Below, piece after piece: positions 52,550-60,565 of a stretch of 64,000 bases of DNA (position 1 is its first letter; each line of letters begins with the position of its first letter). The notes beneath the pieces were generated by a model. That model saw only the letters and a list, made by a program, of their open reading frames with translations. It made no database searches and had not been told where the DNA came from. Position numbers and translations under genes: made by a program. The DNA is from Mesostigma viride (taxonomy: Eukaryota > Streptophyta > Mesostigmatophyceae > Mesostigmatales > Mesostigmataceae), in NCBI GenBank assembly GCA_009746045.1, contig RPFO01000184.1:64001-128000 (forward strand), read 5' to 3'.

Positions 52550-53197
52550 TCATTTCTTTTTGGAGTGACAGCGGCACACAGTCTTGCCCTTGACAGGCTT
52601 GTTCTCGCATCTCTTTTTGGCGAGCGTCTTCGCCTTGCATCGCCGTACTCGAGTGGACTCGGCGGGTTGGTTGTGGTTGGACTCGGCGGGTTGGTTGTGG
52701 GGTCCGGCTTGATTGTTCTCTTTCTCTAGGAGCAGTTTCAAAACTTCATCACCTGTTTTGTTTGGATATTTATGCAACGCCGTTTGCAATTTTGTGATTT
52801 CTCGGCCTATCGGGTTTTGTTCTTCTATAAGTTGGTCCATTTCCTTCTCTAACTGTTGTTTTCTAGCTTTTCTCTCTTCAGGCGTCAATCTCCAGTTTCT
52901 GTTGATTGTATCGGCTTCATATCGCTTTTTATGGTACTCGATATCTGCTTTTAATTTATTCGGTAGAAGTTCGTCGATCCTTGCTTTTTTTTGTTCATAT
53001 ATTCCCGCAAGTGCATATGGAAGTGTCCTTTTTCCAATAATTAATCCTGTCTTACGCGCGATTTCCGCACGCGCGTTTTCAGGCAAATCGTTTATCGTCG
53101 GTTTTGTCGGGTCCGCCGCGGTTGTCGGACGTGACGTCGTTTGTCTCTGCTGACGTTCCATCAGTCGTATCTCACGCGCAGTCGTAGGACGTTTCAT
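52550..53197 (-). CDS. Protein with C-terminal C-x9-C module and F-box-like segment, 215 residues
   Basis: ATG 53197 is the first ATG; the frame further up starts with TTG. NDLPENARAEIARKTGLIIG near residue 37 resembles the LP-x-x-x-x-x-I helix seen in neighbouring F-box-like proteins. A long charged helical region follows (residues 80-170). A duplicated NHNQPAEST-type segment leads to the module at the very C-terminus (CKAKTLAKKRCENKPVKGKT, then VCRCH). Here the module is last, whereas in eight other genes it is first, so it behaves as a mobile domain. Confidence 0.65.
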   Translation of the reverse strand: MKRPTTAREIRLMERQQRQTTSRPTTAADPTKPTINDLPENARAEIARKTGLIIGKRTLPYALAGIYEQKKARIDELLPNKLKADIEYHKKRYEADTINRNWRLTPEERKARKQQLEKEMDQLIEEQNPIGREITKLQTALHKYPNKTGDEVLKLLLEKENNQAGPHNQPAESNHNQPAESTRVRRCKAKTLAKKRCENKPVKGKTVCRCHSKKK

Positions 53198-53370
53198 CTC
53201 TTGATAATTTCGTTTAGGGGCATGAAACCTTACATGATTAAGCAAAGACAAAATAATGTTTTATTATTAAATCGTTAATAGGTGTTACAGCGTCTTAGAC
53301 TCAAGAGAGTCTCGGCATTAAAGCCTTTAATTCAAGACAGTCTCGGCTTTCAAGACTTTCATCGCGGATT

Positions 53371-53712
53371 TCAGCGCATCGCCTTACGCATGCACTCAAT
53401 GAGTCGGTTTGCCTCCTTCGCTTTTGCTCGAAGGTTTTCTCGCTCCTCCACGAGCTTCTTTTTCTTGAGCTGTTTTTCCTCATCCGTCATTCTTGTGTTC
53501 ACGTGTAAGAGGTAATTGAGTTCGCGTCGAATCGCGATGTACCGGAAGTCGTCTTTGATCTTCCTTTCGACAGCGTCTTCAAGCATTTTCCATAGGTTGT
53601 CGAATGCTTCAGGCGTCGTTGGTTTGTTGAAGGCCCCGTCTTCCGAAGGCGTTTCGATCGCCTCTTGGATGGATTTGCGTTTTAAAGAGGAAGACGATGA
53701 AACTTTTGGCAT
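53371..53712 (-). CDS. Small helical protein, 113 residues
   Basis: ATG 53712 lies 2 bases after the stop of the upstream membrane-protein gene, suggesting translation from a shared transcript. It starts MPKVSSSSSLKRKSIQEAIE; most of the rest is a charged helix (LKKKKLVEERENLRAKAKEA). The longer open frame to 53895 overlaps the membrane gene and is not used. Not recognised. Confidence 0.6.
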   Translation of the reverse strand: MPKVSSSSSLKRKSIQEAIETPSEDGAFNKPTTPEAFDNLWKMLEDAVERKIKDDFRYIAIRRELNYLLHVNTRMTDEEKQLKKKKLVEERENLRAKAKEANRLIECMRKAMR

Positions 53713-53714
53713 CT

Positions 53715-53951
53715 TCACGCGACGAAAAGAGACTGCAACTTCTTTAGGAATGGCGTGTGTTGGTCGAGAACGAAATGCAAGAATTGCCCCAAGGCGACCA
53801 AGCACACGAACGAGAGAGCGAGGATTGGGACTCGAAATCGTCTCCCATCGGCTAAATAGGCGATGACGACCGAAGCTAGCAACGTCGCCGCCCAATCAAA
53901 AGCGGCGGATCCCGCGATCCGATAAGAACGCAATCTTTCTATCAAAGACAT
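53715..53951 (-). CDS. Small two-pass membrane protein, 78 residues
   Basis: Opens MSLIERLRSYRIAGSAAFDW, then has two hydrophobic segments (AATLLASVVIAYLAD and VPILALSFVCLVALGQFLHF) and ends with a TPFLKKL tail. The layout (R-I-x-G-x-A-x-FD-W near the first segment, then H-x-x-x-x-x-x-TPF after the second) matches a family of small membrane proteins I remember from many giant viruses, probably in the virion inner membrane. That family link is from memory only. Confidence 0.65.
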   Translation of the reverse strand: MSLIERLRSYRIAGSAAFDWAATLLASVVIAYLADGRRFRVPILALSFVCLVALGQFLHFVLDQHTPFLKKLQSLFVA

Positions 53952-54036
53952 GACTGTTAAGAATCAATTTCGAGATTCTTCCAAACAAGGGTGTACGGAG
54001 CGGCTGCGGAAACAGGCGAACCAGAGAATCGCAATC

Positions 54037-54435
54037 TTACTGAGGAGGATCGGTTTCGTTCTTATCCGGATCCCTTGGTTCGTCGAGGAGACGCGAGAGG
54101 ACGATCGCGTATGCGGATGCGACATTGAGACGAATGTAACTGACGATCATAAACGCGAGAAGGCCTTTGAAGAAGCCTAGTCGATAAAATCCGGGGAAAA
54201 AAATCATCGCGCTGAGTGCCATTGACGCAAAAACGGGGATTTGGGCTTGCAGAATTTCGGTTACATCTTTTTCCTGGTCGTCCGATGCGATCGCTCGAAT
54301 CCAGAAATTTGTAAAAACAGCAAAGATAAGTGGAAATACGAAAATATCAGCGATCTTCAAGGCAGAGCCGAAACACGCGGATAAGATTGTAACGTCCGGC
54401 TTATCCTTGACGGTTTTGGGCTCGACTTTGCTCAT
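54037..54435 (-). CDS. Membrane protein, 132 residues
   Basis: ATG 54435, start MSKVEPKTVKDKPDVTILSA. Hydrophobic segments: IADIFVFPLIFAVFTNFWI, IPVFASMALSAMIFFPGFY and LLAFMIVSYIRLNVASAYAI; the acidic C-terminal tail ends DPDKNETDPPQ. Three membrane passes inferred. Divergent from the 54500 gene with a 64-base gap; the start to 54789 given by the longest open frame runs into that gene and is rejected. A virion membrane protein is plausible, not shown. Confidence 0.6.
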   Translation of the reverse strand: MSKVEPKTVKDKPDVTILSACFGSALKIADIFVFPLIFAVFTNFWIRAIASDDQEKDVTEILQAQIPVFASMALSAMIFFPGFYRLGFFKGLLAFMIVSYIRLNVASAYAIVLSRLLDEPRDPDKNETDPPQ

Positions 54436-54499
54436 GAGATTAGTATAAAAGAGAAGCAGAAAACAAGAATAAGCGAAACACCTCACAACTCGCACGAAA

Positions 54500-55195
54500 A
54501 TGAGGGTCACGAACGAAATCGCCCAATTTCTCGACTCTTTGACGCTCGTCATGGACGGGGCTCTCATCAACAGCGAGTTCCCGGAGCGAGTCGCGGACAT
54601 GTTTAAACGGCACAACATCTCCACGCCTTCGGTCCATATCTCGGACGCTTTCATCGAAAAAATATCGAAAACGTTCCTTTCGGGACTCTTGATACCCGAG
54701 TTTATGAACAGAGCGGTTGTGGACGCCGTGTTGTCCGCGCCGATCGCTCCTGCCTTTTCTGGCGTGGCGGGCATTTCGATTGCGCCCATTCAATGGGATC
54801 AACTACTCACCGCGGTTTGCAGTAGTTTGGGTCGTCCAAAAATCCTGAGCGCGCACGGATATGTCCGTTCGGACGAACTCGAACAGCTCGGTCGACGAAT
54901 CATCACTTGCTGCATCACGCCGAGCACGCTCAACTCTGCCAAGCTTCGAGTTTCTCTCGCTACGTGCGTGTCCGAGTTTGGCGTCGACCAAATCGTGGTT
55001 TGCTGTCTCCTTCAGCTTTCTTCACTCAGCCAGGCGGGCACGACTCTTCGGTCTCTGCACGAGGAGATCGTGGAAGAAATCATGGTAGCCGCGAGAGCGG
55101 CTTATATGGAACTGTCAAACCCTGCTCCTGTGGACACGATGGTCACGAAAGCGATCAACGACTTTGTGTTGACCGCCGACGAGTATTTGGTTTGA
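54500..55195 (+). CDS. Unknown protein, 231 residues
   Basis: TATAAAAG at about 54443-54450 lies 50 bases before the ATG. Begins MRVTNEIAQFLDSLTLVMDG. The whole protein is helical and hydrophobic in patches, with no membrane segment strong enough to call and no catalytic motif. It has several Cys residues (CCITP, CCLLQL). I do not recognise the family. Confidence 0.6.
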   Translation: MRVTNEIAQFLDSLTLVMDGALINSEFPERVADMFKRHNISTPSVHISDAFIEKISKTFLSGLLIPEFMNRAVVDAVLSAPIAPAFSGVAGISIAPIQWDQLLTAVCSSLGRPKILSAHGYVRSDELEQLGRRIITCCITPSTLNSAKLRVSLATCVSEFGVDQIVVCCLLQLSSLSQAGTTLRSLHEEIVEEIMVAARAAYMELSNPAPVDTMVTKAINDFVLTADEYLV

Positions 55196-55309
55196 TCATC
55201 AGTCCCTGCCATTGGCACCGTATTTGGGAACAAACACGGCGGATTCGAAACTTCGATCGCGATTCAAAAAACCTTTCATTAGCGTGATGAGATCTTCTCG
55301 TTGTCTGCA

Positions 55310-55489
55310 CTAACCGTGCTCTATGAGGTTTTCTTGCCTCGTGGCATTCACGAGTGTGTGTAACTTTAGGATGGAAATTTTCTCCGAGTTCCTTTGCTTG
55401 CAGATGTCGAACATGTGCCCATTAATTCGGTACCTCTTGAAAGGGATCGTTGGCGACCTCTTGGTAGTCGTGGGAACGGAACAGGACAT
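55310..55489 (-). CDS. Possible small basic protein, 59 residues
   Basis: ATG 55489 begins MSCSVPTTTKRSPTIPFKRY and continues with a basic, mixed composition to 55310. Upstream is AT-rich (TTAATATACATTACAG). It lies alone in a 330-base gap between the 55195 stop and the next broken gene. The composition looks coding, but there is no further support. Confidence 0.35.
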   Translation of the reverse strand: MSCSVPTTTKRSPTIPFKRYRINGHMFDICKQRNSEKISILKLHTLVNATRQENLIEHG

Positions 55490-55527
55490 CTGATCTGTAA
55501 TGTATATTAACATTTAATGAAAAACTG

Positions 55528-55890
55528 CTATCTACGTTTCCTTTTGGCTTCAGGCGAGTGTTTTTTCTTCTCTTCGGGTTTCTCTTCCTCGGATGCCCCT
55601 TTCTTTTTCTTTTCATCAGCGTCCCCTTCCCAGTCAACAAGGTTGTACAAAGCTGTCAACCCGCCAGCCGCGAGAACCCCCGTACCAAGCAATGGGGCGG
55701 CGGCTACCATTGTTACTGCGGACCAAACCAGTGGCTCCTACCATGGCAGCCTTTTCGGGGTTTTCCATGGTCCAGTTGGCAAGTCTTGCTAGCGTGCGTT
55801 TCTTTGGGCTTTTTATGCCGTGATCAATACCCAATACCTTTAAATATTCACCTGATCGGCCCCTGATAACTTAAAGAATCCAATTGGCAT
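55528..55890 (-). pseudogene. Membrane protein gene with two frame breaks
   Basis: Starting at ATG 55890 the pieces are MPIGFFKLSGADQVNI, then (new frame near 55845) KVLGIDHGIKSPKKRTLARL with WTMENPEKAAMVGATGLV, then (new frame near 55720) TMVAAAPLLGTGVLAAGGL and an acidic/basic tail rich in Lys and Glu. Each change needs one base, and together the pieces make one coherent small protein with a hydrophobic segment in the last third. It is either a decayed gene or two sequencing slips. Confidence 0.5.
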
Positions 55891-55979
55891 GATCCATGTT
55901 TGGATAAAATTCCACAATTCACTTCCACCCTCACTATTAAAAAAATATTTCTCGACCTTTTTAAAAACTGACCAATCTT

Positions 55980-56599
55980 CTAAAGTTTTTTGAAAGCGCC
56001 TGTTTCGTCTAGCTGCGTTGCAACGATCAGCACGGCCATAAGCGAGCTTAGCGCGCTGCCGGCGATAAAAGCACCTTTAGCAATTGTACCCCACGGAATC
56101 TTTTTAAGGCTTCGTAGATAGACCTTGCGACCTGCTTCACGTAATCCATGGGACGCTTCGTGAAGAGAACCATCGCGCAAAGTTGATCGTGATTCAGGCG
56201 TCGGAGCTCTTTAATATCGACATCGTGAAGTGCATGGATGGTTTTGATAAGTTGTACGCGTGTCTTCGACTTCTTGATCTCAGTTCCGCAGTATAAAAGG
56301 GCCAGGCGCGTGATGAATTCGCGATTGACGGCGGCACAGAGTTCGGTTTTCGACATTTTTTTAATTTCCGTGGTTTCGACGGTCGGGTCGATCAGTGCAG
56401 CGAGTTCTTCTGCATCTTTTCGTGTAAGGTGCTTGGCCAGACCAGGGCAGTGCATCAACTCGTCGGGGTCAGTTTCCGCCTCGTTTTGAACGGCCGGCTC
56501 CTGCGAAACCTGGTTTCGATCCGCTTCTGTGGTCCGTCTTTGATACTCTTCCCAAGGTTCGATTTCTTCTTCTCTAGCTCTATGTTTTCGCCTCCCCAT
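55980..56599 (-). pseudogene. LMxCxGL-domain membrane-tail protein, frame-broken
   Basis: ATG 56599. The N-terminus carries EPWEEYQRRTTEADRNQ, shared with the 45558 protein. A domain with LMHCPGLAKHLTRKDAEELA follows, with DLC/QLC-type helices later (LNHDQLCAMVLFTKRPMDYV). After a T5 run (56101-56105) the frame changes and IPWGTIAKGAFIAGSALSSL gives a hydrophobic C-terminal segment ending at 55980. The 58471 protein has the same domain order (LMNCIGLTKGLKRPEAEQLA, then LPWKTIGVYVAGK), which confirms that the two frames belong together. Confidence 0.6.
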
Positions 56600-56606
56600 T
56601 ATGTAA

Positions 56607-57233
56607 CTACGGAGAATCTTTTTTATTTTTTAACTTCTCCATCCTTTGTTTAAACGCTCTACGTTCGAATTCTAGTTCTACGTTCTTGCGAATCTGAGGT
56701 CCGGCCTCGTACACTCCTCGAGCCGTGTCCGCGGTGGCGTCAACCGCTTGGCGAGCGAGATCGGAGGCGTACGTTTTCGCGATCTTAAAGTCTTTTACAA
56801 ATTCGTCTTTTGCGATCTTTGCGCCGGCTTTAGCGACGCGTTTTCCCTTGTCGGCCGCAACAGCGGCGACTTTACGCCCTTTCTCTGCCGCGACCGCAGC
56901 TGCAACACGGGCCTTTTCCGCCGCGATGCTTGCGAGGTAATCGGTGGCTTCCTTTGTCTTGGCTCCGGCCGCAAAGGCATACTCTTTTCCAGAATCCGCG
57001 ATAGGTTTCAATATAGCGGCCGCTGTTTGTACACCGGGCTTTTCACGCATCCTCTTTACCATTTCGCCACCACTTTGGACGTATGGCTTGGTCTTATCTC
57101 GCGCGCGATTAAACATTGCCTTGGTTGCAAGAGCGCTACCGAGCCCGATTGCCTGTCGTCCTATAAAGTTGATGTCAGCACCTTGGCGCCTCGCCCGACC
57201 CAGGAACCGATTAGAGAACTCTCGCCTAACCAA
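56607..57233 (-). CDS. Ala/Lys-rich helical protein, start uncertain
   Basis: The frame is open from 57233, but that codon is TTG and the first ATG is at 57116. The open part before it (GADINFIGRQAIGLGSALAT) already looks coding. It overlaps the end of the 57161-58471 gene by 73 bases in another frame, so it may be the frameshifted continuation of that gene. The body has repeated AEKGRKVAAVAADKGKRVAK segments resembling histone H1-like tails, and ends RAFKQRMEKLKNKKDSP. DNA-compacting or coiled-coil roles are both possible. Confidence 0.5.
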   Translation of the reverse strand: MVRREFSNRFLGRARRQGADINFIGRQAIGLGSALATKAMFNRARDKTKPYVQSGGEMVKRMREKPGVQTAAAILKPIADSGKEYAFAAGAKTKEATDYLASIAAEKARVAAAVAAEKGRKVAAVAADKGKRVAKAGAKIAKDEFVKDFKIAKTYASDLARQAVDATADTARGVYEAGPQIRKNVELEFERRAFKQRMEKLKNKKDSP

Positions 57234-58471
57234 GAAGCTGCCATCTTCACGAAGTCAGTTGGATCCAAGAAGGCGATTCCGAACCCCTTAATGCTGTGAG
57301 CGAACTGTCGAAACGCGTCAATTACCGTTTCGGTATACTTGCCATCAAGCGTGTTCAGGAAACGATCAATGTGGGACATTTCCCCCGTCACCGTAGATGT
57401 CAAAAGATTGGCAAGAAGCTTTCCGGCAACATACACACCGATCGTCTTCCAGGGCAACGACTTTAGTTTTTCAAATGCGTATTGGGTCCAAGACTGCGGG
57501 TTCTGCGTCGCTCCGACGAGGACACACAAGTCCTTGTGCGTCAGTTCTCTCAATGTTTTCTTACTCTCGCCATATTTTGCATGTAGGTAAACAACGAGCT
57601 TTTCTTTGTCCGTCGAGTTGAAAATGGATTGAGTACAAAGAGAAAACGCAAACTGGTCAACAAGTTCTTTCGTGATGAGAGAGCATATTTGTTCCCTTGA
57701 CATCTGACGAACCTCCGCAGGATCGTTTCCCAAATAGATCGCCAGTTGTTCAGCTTCAGGCCTCTTTAGACCCTTGGTAAGGCCGATGCAATTCATCAGC
57801 TCGCCCGCTGATTCTTCTGGCAAGTGCTCGTACGACGGTTCGAGATCCGACGGACCCCCTTTGCTTAAATCTTCAAACGGAATTTCGACTGAAGCAGGTT
57901 GAGCTGCGGACGCAAACTCTTCTTTCATAGAATCTTCGGAATTTCTCACACGGATCGAAAACTTTTTGTCCAAGTACTCATCAAAATTCTTTAAAGCATT
58001 TCTCACATCGGGAATAGAATTCTCGTTTTGTGATGCCCAACGAAGGCCCTCACTGTTTTGCGGTTGCGATTCAGATGGGTTATATTTCAAGTAAAGTTCA
58101 TTGATCTCTTTCAACGGATCCGATTCTCCGTTTGTAACCGCAATTTCCTCATTGGTTGTCTGGTCTTCGGTTTCGAGCTTTCGAATCTCAGTCAAGATTT
58201 CGTGTATTTCACTGTTGTCATCTTCATACTCCTCGCCCCATCGTTTGGCGTAGTCGTCTGACACTTCGAGATCGCCCTCGTTCAAATAAGCGTGGAACTG
58301 TTTCAGTTTTTCGTATAACTGTTTCAGCTTTTCTGCCTTTTCGGATCTTGGGTGGTGAGTCCTGCCGTTCTTTCTCGGTTTTGGAGCGTGACGTCGACAA
58401 CGGCCCCTCGAAACGGCCGCGAAACGACACGATGACCCGGATTTCGTTTTGCCCGAACAGACGCGTCCCAT
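57161..58471 (-). CDS. C-x9-C module plus LMxCxGL domain, 436 residues
   Basis: Module C5, C15, C25, H28 (CSGKTKSGSSCRFAAVSRGR, then CRRH), then a charged linker with low-complexity Glu/Asn. The domain GELMNCIGLTKGLKRPEAEQ begins near residue 227, followed by LTHKDLCVLVGATQNPQSWT and LPWKTIGVYVAGKLLANLL, paralogous to the broken gene at 55980-56599. The C-terminal part is hydrophobic (FGIAFLDPTDFVKMAASWLG). ATATAAA lies just before ATG in the short gap to the divergent 58538 gene. Function unknown; membrane association is likely. Confidence 0.65.
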   Translation of the reverse strand: MGRVCSGKTKSGSSCRFAAVSRGRCRRHAPKPRKNGRTHHPRSEKAEKLKQLYEKLKQFHAYLNEGDLEVSDDYAKRWGEEYEDDNSEIHEILTEIRKLETEDQTTNEEIAVTNGESDPLKEINELYLKYNPSESQPQNSEGLRWASQNENSIPDVRNALKNFDEYLDKKFSIRVRNSEDSMKEEFASAAQPASVEIPFEDLSKGGPSDLEPSYEHLPEESAGELMNCIGLTKGLKRPEAEQLAIYLGNDPAEVRQMSREQICSLITKELVDQFAFSLCTQSIFNSTDKEKLVVYLHAKYGESKKTLRELTHKDLCVLVGATQNPQSWTQYAFEKLKSLPWKTIGVYVAGKLLANLLTSTVTGEMSHIDRFLNTLDGKYTETVIDAFRQFAHSIKGFGIAFLDPTDFVKMAASWLGESSLIGSWVGRGAKVLTSTL

Positions 58472-58537
58472 CTATATAAAGCTTAGCTAGAAAAAGAGAA
58501 ACGGGTCTCGTTTTGCAAGTTTTTCGTCTTCGGTGTA

Positions 58538-59653
58538 ATGAAAGAACTGGCCATGAAAGATCGTTCTAAGACGTTGCGTATTTGCAAATGGCTTTCCGTG
58601 AACAGCTCTGTCATCCGTAAAGCGGGTCGCAACTTCTTCTCTCCTCTCACTGTGCAAGACATCCGGACTCTGTGCACGCGTCTGGGTTTCTCGCCTCCGA
58701 AGACCATCACTCCGGAACAAGCTCGTGCAAGTCTTCTCGCTGTGCTGGCAGCGCGCAAGATACAAAGATGGGCGAGAAGGACGTTTATCGACAAACTCGT
58801 TGCGATCAAGACGATCAAGAAGTACGTCGCGCTCATTCCTCAGAATCGAGACGACATGGTGATGCTCGAAAAGCTCCCACATAAAAAGGAGGTGTTCAAG
58901 CTCGTGTTGCCGGACCGCACTGTAATCGGGTTCAACGCAGTCAGACTGGCCGAGTTTATTCTCGAGTCAGGCTCATTCGAGGACCCTTTCACCCGCCACA
59001 GATTTAACGAGGTCGAGCTTCTCCGTCTCGACAACCAGGTTCGGCGGCTGGGCTTTCAGCGGCGGTCCACTCTCCATCTGTTTCTGCACCCGGAATTAGT
59101 CCGAGCGAAGAAAGAGAGGCAATCTCTCGTCACCGGGCTCGAGAGGATGTGCACTGAGATGGTGGAGATGATGATCCAGGTCTGCGAGGGGGAATGGACG
59201 CTCCCTCGAGACGCCGTGATGCTTCTAGACGGCGATTACTTTCCGCAGTGGCATGTTTACTTCCGTCACCTTGTTTCTCTCGAGCCCCACGCCGCCCACG
59301 CGACTCTGTTGTCCAACCGCGGTCTGGTCGACGCGGCGATCAGGCGATGGGGGCCTGCTAAGTTGAGGGATACGCTTATGACGCAGAGGGACGTGAACGC
59401 GCACCACTGCGTTCTCATGTACCTGAAGAACTTGCTAAACACGCATCACGTCAAGGGGTTCGGCGGCGTGCCTTTGCCTAGCCCGGTTGTCCACAGGATG
59501 ACGCAGGAGTTTTTCCACACCACGACACCCGCAACCGTGCTCAACTCTTCGCTCCCTTACGGAATGTCCGAGTTTCAGATCACGCAGGTGACCGATTCTC
59601 CAACCCCGTCACGGGCAACGTTTCCTGACGTGCTGAGCGGCCCTTTTTGCTAG
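58538..59653 (+). CDS. Protein with IQ-like motif and DP-x-TR block, 371 residues
   Basis: Residues about 72-88 (ARKIQRWARRTFIDKLV) resemble an IQ motif (IQ-x-x-x-R). Downstream, VLPDRTVIGFNAVRLAEFIL and GSFEDPFTRHRFNEVELLRL form a pattern (short strands, helix, then NP/DP-x-TR) I have seen in giant-virus proteins of unknown function. The C-terminal half is helical. It shares a 66-base divergent promoter with the 58471 gene. Function not assigned. Confidence 0.6.
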   Translation: MKELAMKDRSKTLRICKWLSVNSSVIRKAGRNFFSPLTVQDIRTLCTRLGFSPPKTITPEQARASLLAVLAARKIQRWARRTFIDKLVAIKTIKKYVALIPQNRDDMVMLEKLPHKKEVFKLVLPDRTVIGFNAVRLAEFILESGSFEDPFTRHRFNEVELLRLDNQVRRLGFQRRSTLHLFLHPELVRAKKERQSLVTGLERMCTEMVEMMIQVCEGEWTLPRDAVMLLDGDYFPQWHVYFRHLVSLEPHAAHATLLSNRGLVDAAIRRWGPAKLRDTLMTQRDVNAHHCVLMYLKNLLNTHHVKGFGGVPLPSPVVHRMTQEFFHTTTPATVLNSSLPYGMSEFQITQVTDSPTPSRATFPDVLSGPFC

Positions 59654-59708
59654 AACCATCGGCCCGTGTGTATGGCCGCTTGAACGGGGAAGAAGCAGTT
59701 TCTTGAAT

Positions 59709-60482
59709 CTAATCGGATGAATAAAAGTCTGTATAACGAAATACGAAAATCTTTCTTGCTGTGTAATTACCCGCATTGCCTTCTCGCGGCTGCGTGCATT
59801 CGAACATTGCAATACCAATGTTGTAGGGTTCCGAATCGTGCATGACCAGGTAGGATTTAGAGACGCACGAAGTGGGAGCCTGGCGCGCGAGGTTGTTCAT
59901 GATGGAATCAATGTCGTTCTTCGTGTATTCGAGTGAAGGAACAGACGTTCTGTGTGTCGCGATCACAGGAGCATGACTCATCAGGTCTTCGGTAAACTCT
60001 TGCGGTAAAATTCGCGCAACGTAGAAGGTTAGGTCCGTGTCGTCAAACACCGCGACAAGAGGTCCGAGCGCGTACCATCTTCCCGCGTGATTCCCGAGCC
60101 GATTTGTCATGCTAGACGCGGTCACGGCGTTGTCGGGTTCTTCTATCGTGTCGGGGCATCGAGACATGGCACGGACGGGTATTTCCATGGGCGCGGGGAT
60201 GCGTTCCATCATGGCGTTTTCGATCCGTCGCCGTTCTTCGTTTTCTCGAGCGATGGCGAGGATGCGATCAGGAGTGTTCAAATCTTCGAGAAACTGGTCG
60301 GTTTTTTTAGCGGGGGGGATGAAAATGTAATCGTCTTTGTCGAACGAGTTTTCTTCCGTGACAATGTCGTCGTCGCTTACATCCGACTCTGTGTCCTCCG
60401 CCATCTTGGTCATCAAAACGCCTGCCGAGAAAATAAAAAATGCGCCAATACTTCCAGCAAGCGCCAAAAGTTGCAAGGTCAT
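59709..60482 (-). CDS. N-terminally anchored protein, 257 residues
   Basis: The N-terminal hydrophobic segment (LQLLALAGSIGAFFIFSAG, residues 3-21) is followed by an acidic region and then a globular C-terminal part with YALGPLVAVFDDTDLTFYVA and ARKIFVFRYTDFY. A type-I or anchored virion protein is plausible. ATG 60482 is back-to-back with the DUF5767 gene (84 bases). Not recognised further. Confidence 0.6.
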   Translation of the reverse strand: MTLQLLALAGSIGAFFIFSAGVLMTKMAEDTESDVSDDDIVTEENSFDKDDYIFIPPAKKTDQFLEDLNTPDRILAIARENEERRRIENAMMERIPAPMEIPVRAMSRCPDTIEEPDNAVTASSMTNRLGNHAGRWYALGPLVAVFDDTDLTFYVARILPQEFTEDLMSHAPVIATHRTSVPSLEYTKNDIDSIMNNLARQAPTSCVSKSYLVMHDSEPYNIGIAMFECTQPREGNAGNYTARKIFVFRYTDFYSSD

Positions 60483-60565
60483 GGTTCTTGTAAATTGGCT
60501 ACAAATTGTTTTGCAGGGTGCGTTTGGGGGGGGTGCAAAGATATATGCGCGTACTTAGAAAGAGT

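Noticed and set aside
56607-57233. Calling this frame a separate histone-like gene with firm start
   Set aside because: No ATG before 57116 although the earlier part looks coding; it may be the shifted end of the 58471 gene, so only a low-confidence entry is given.
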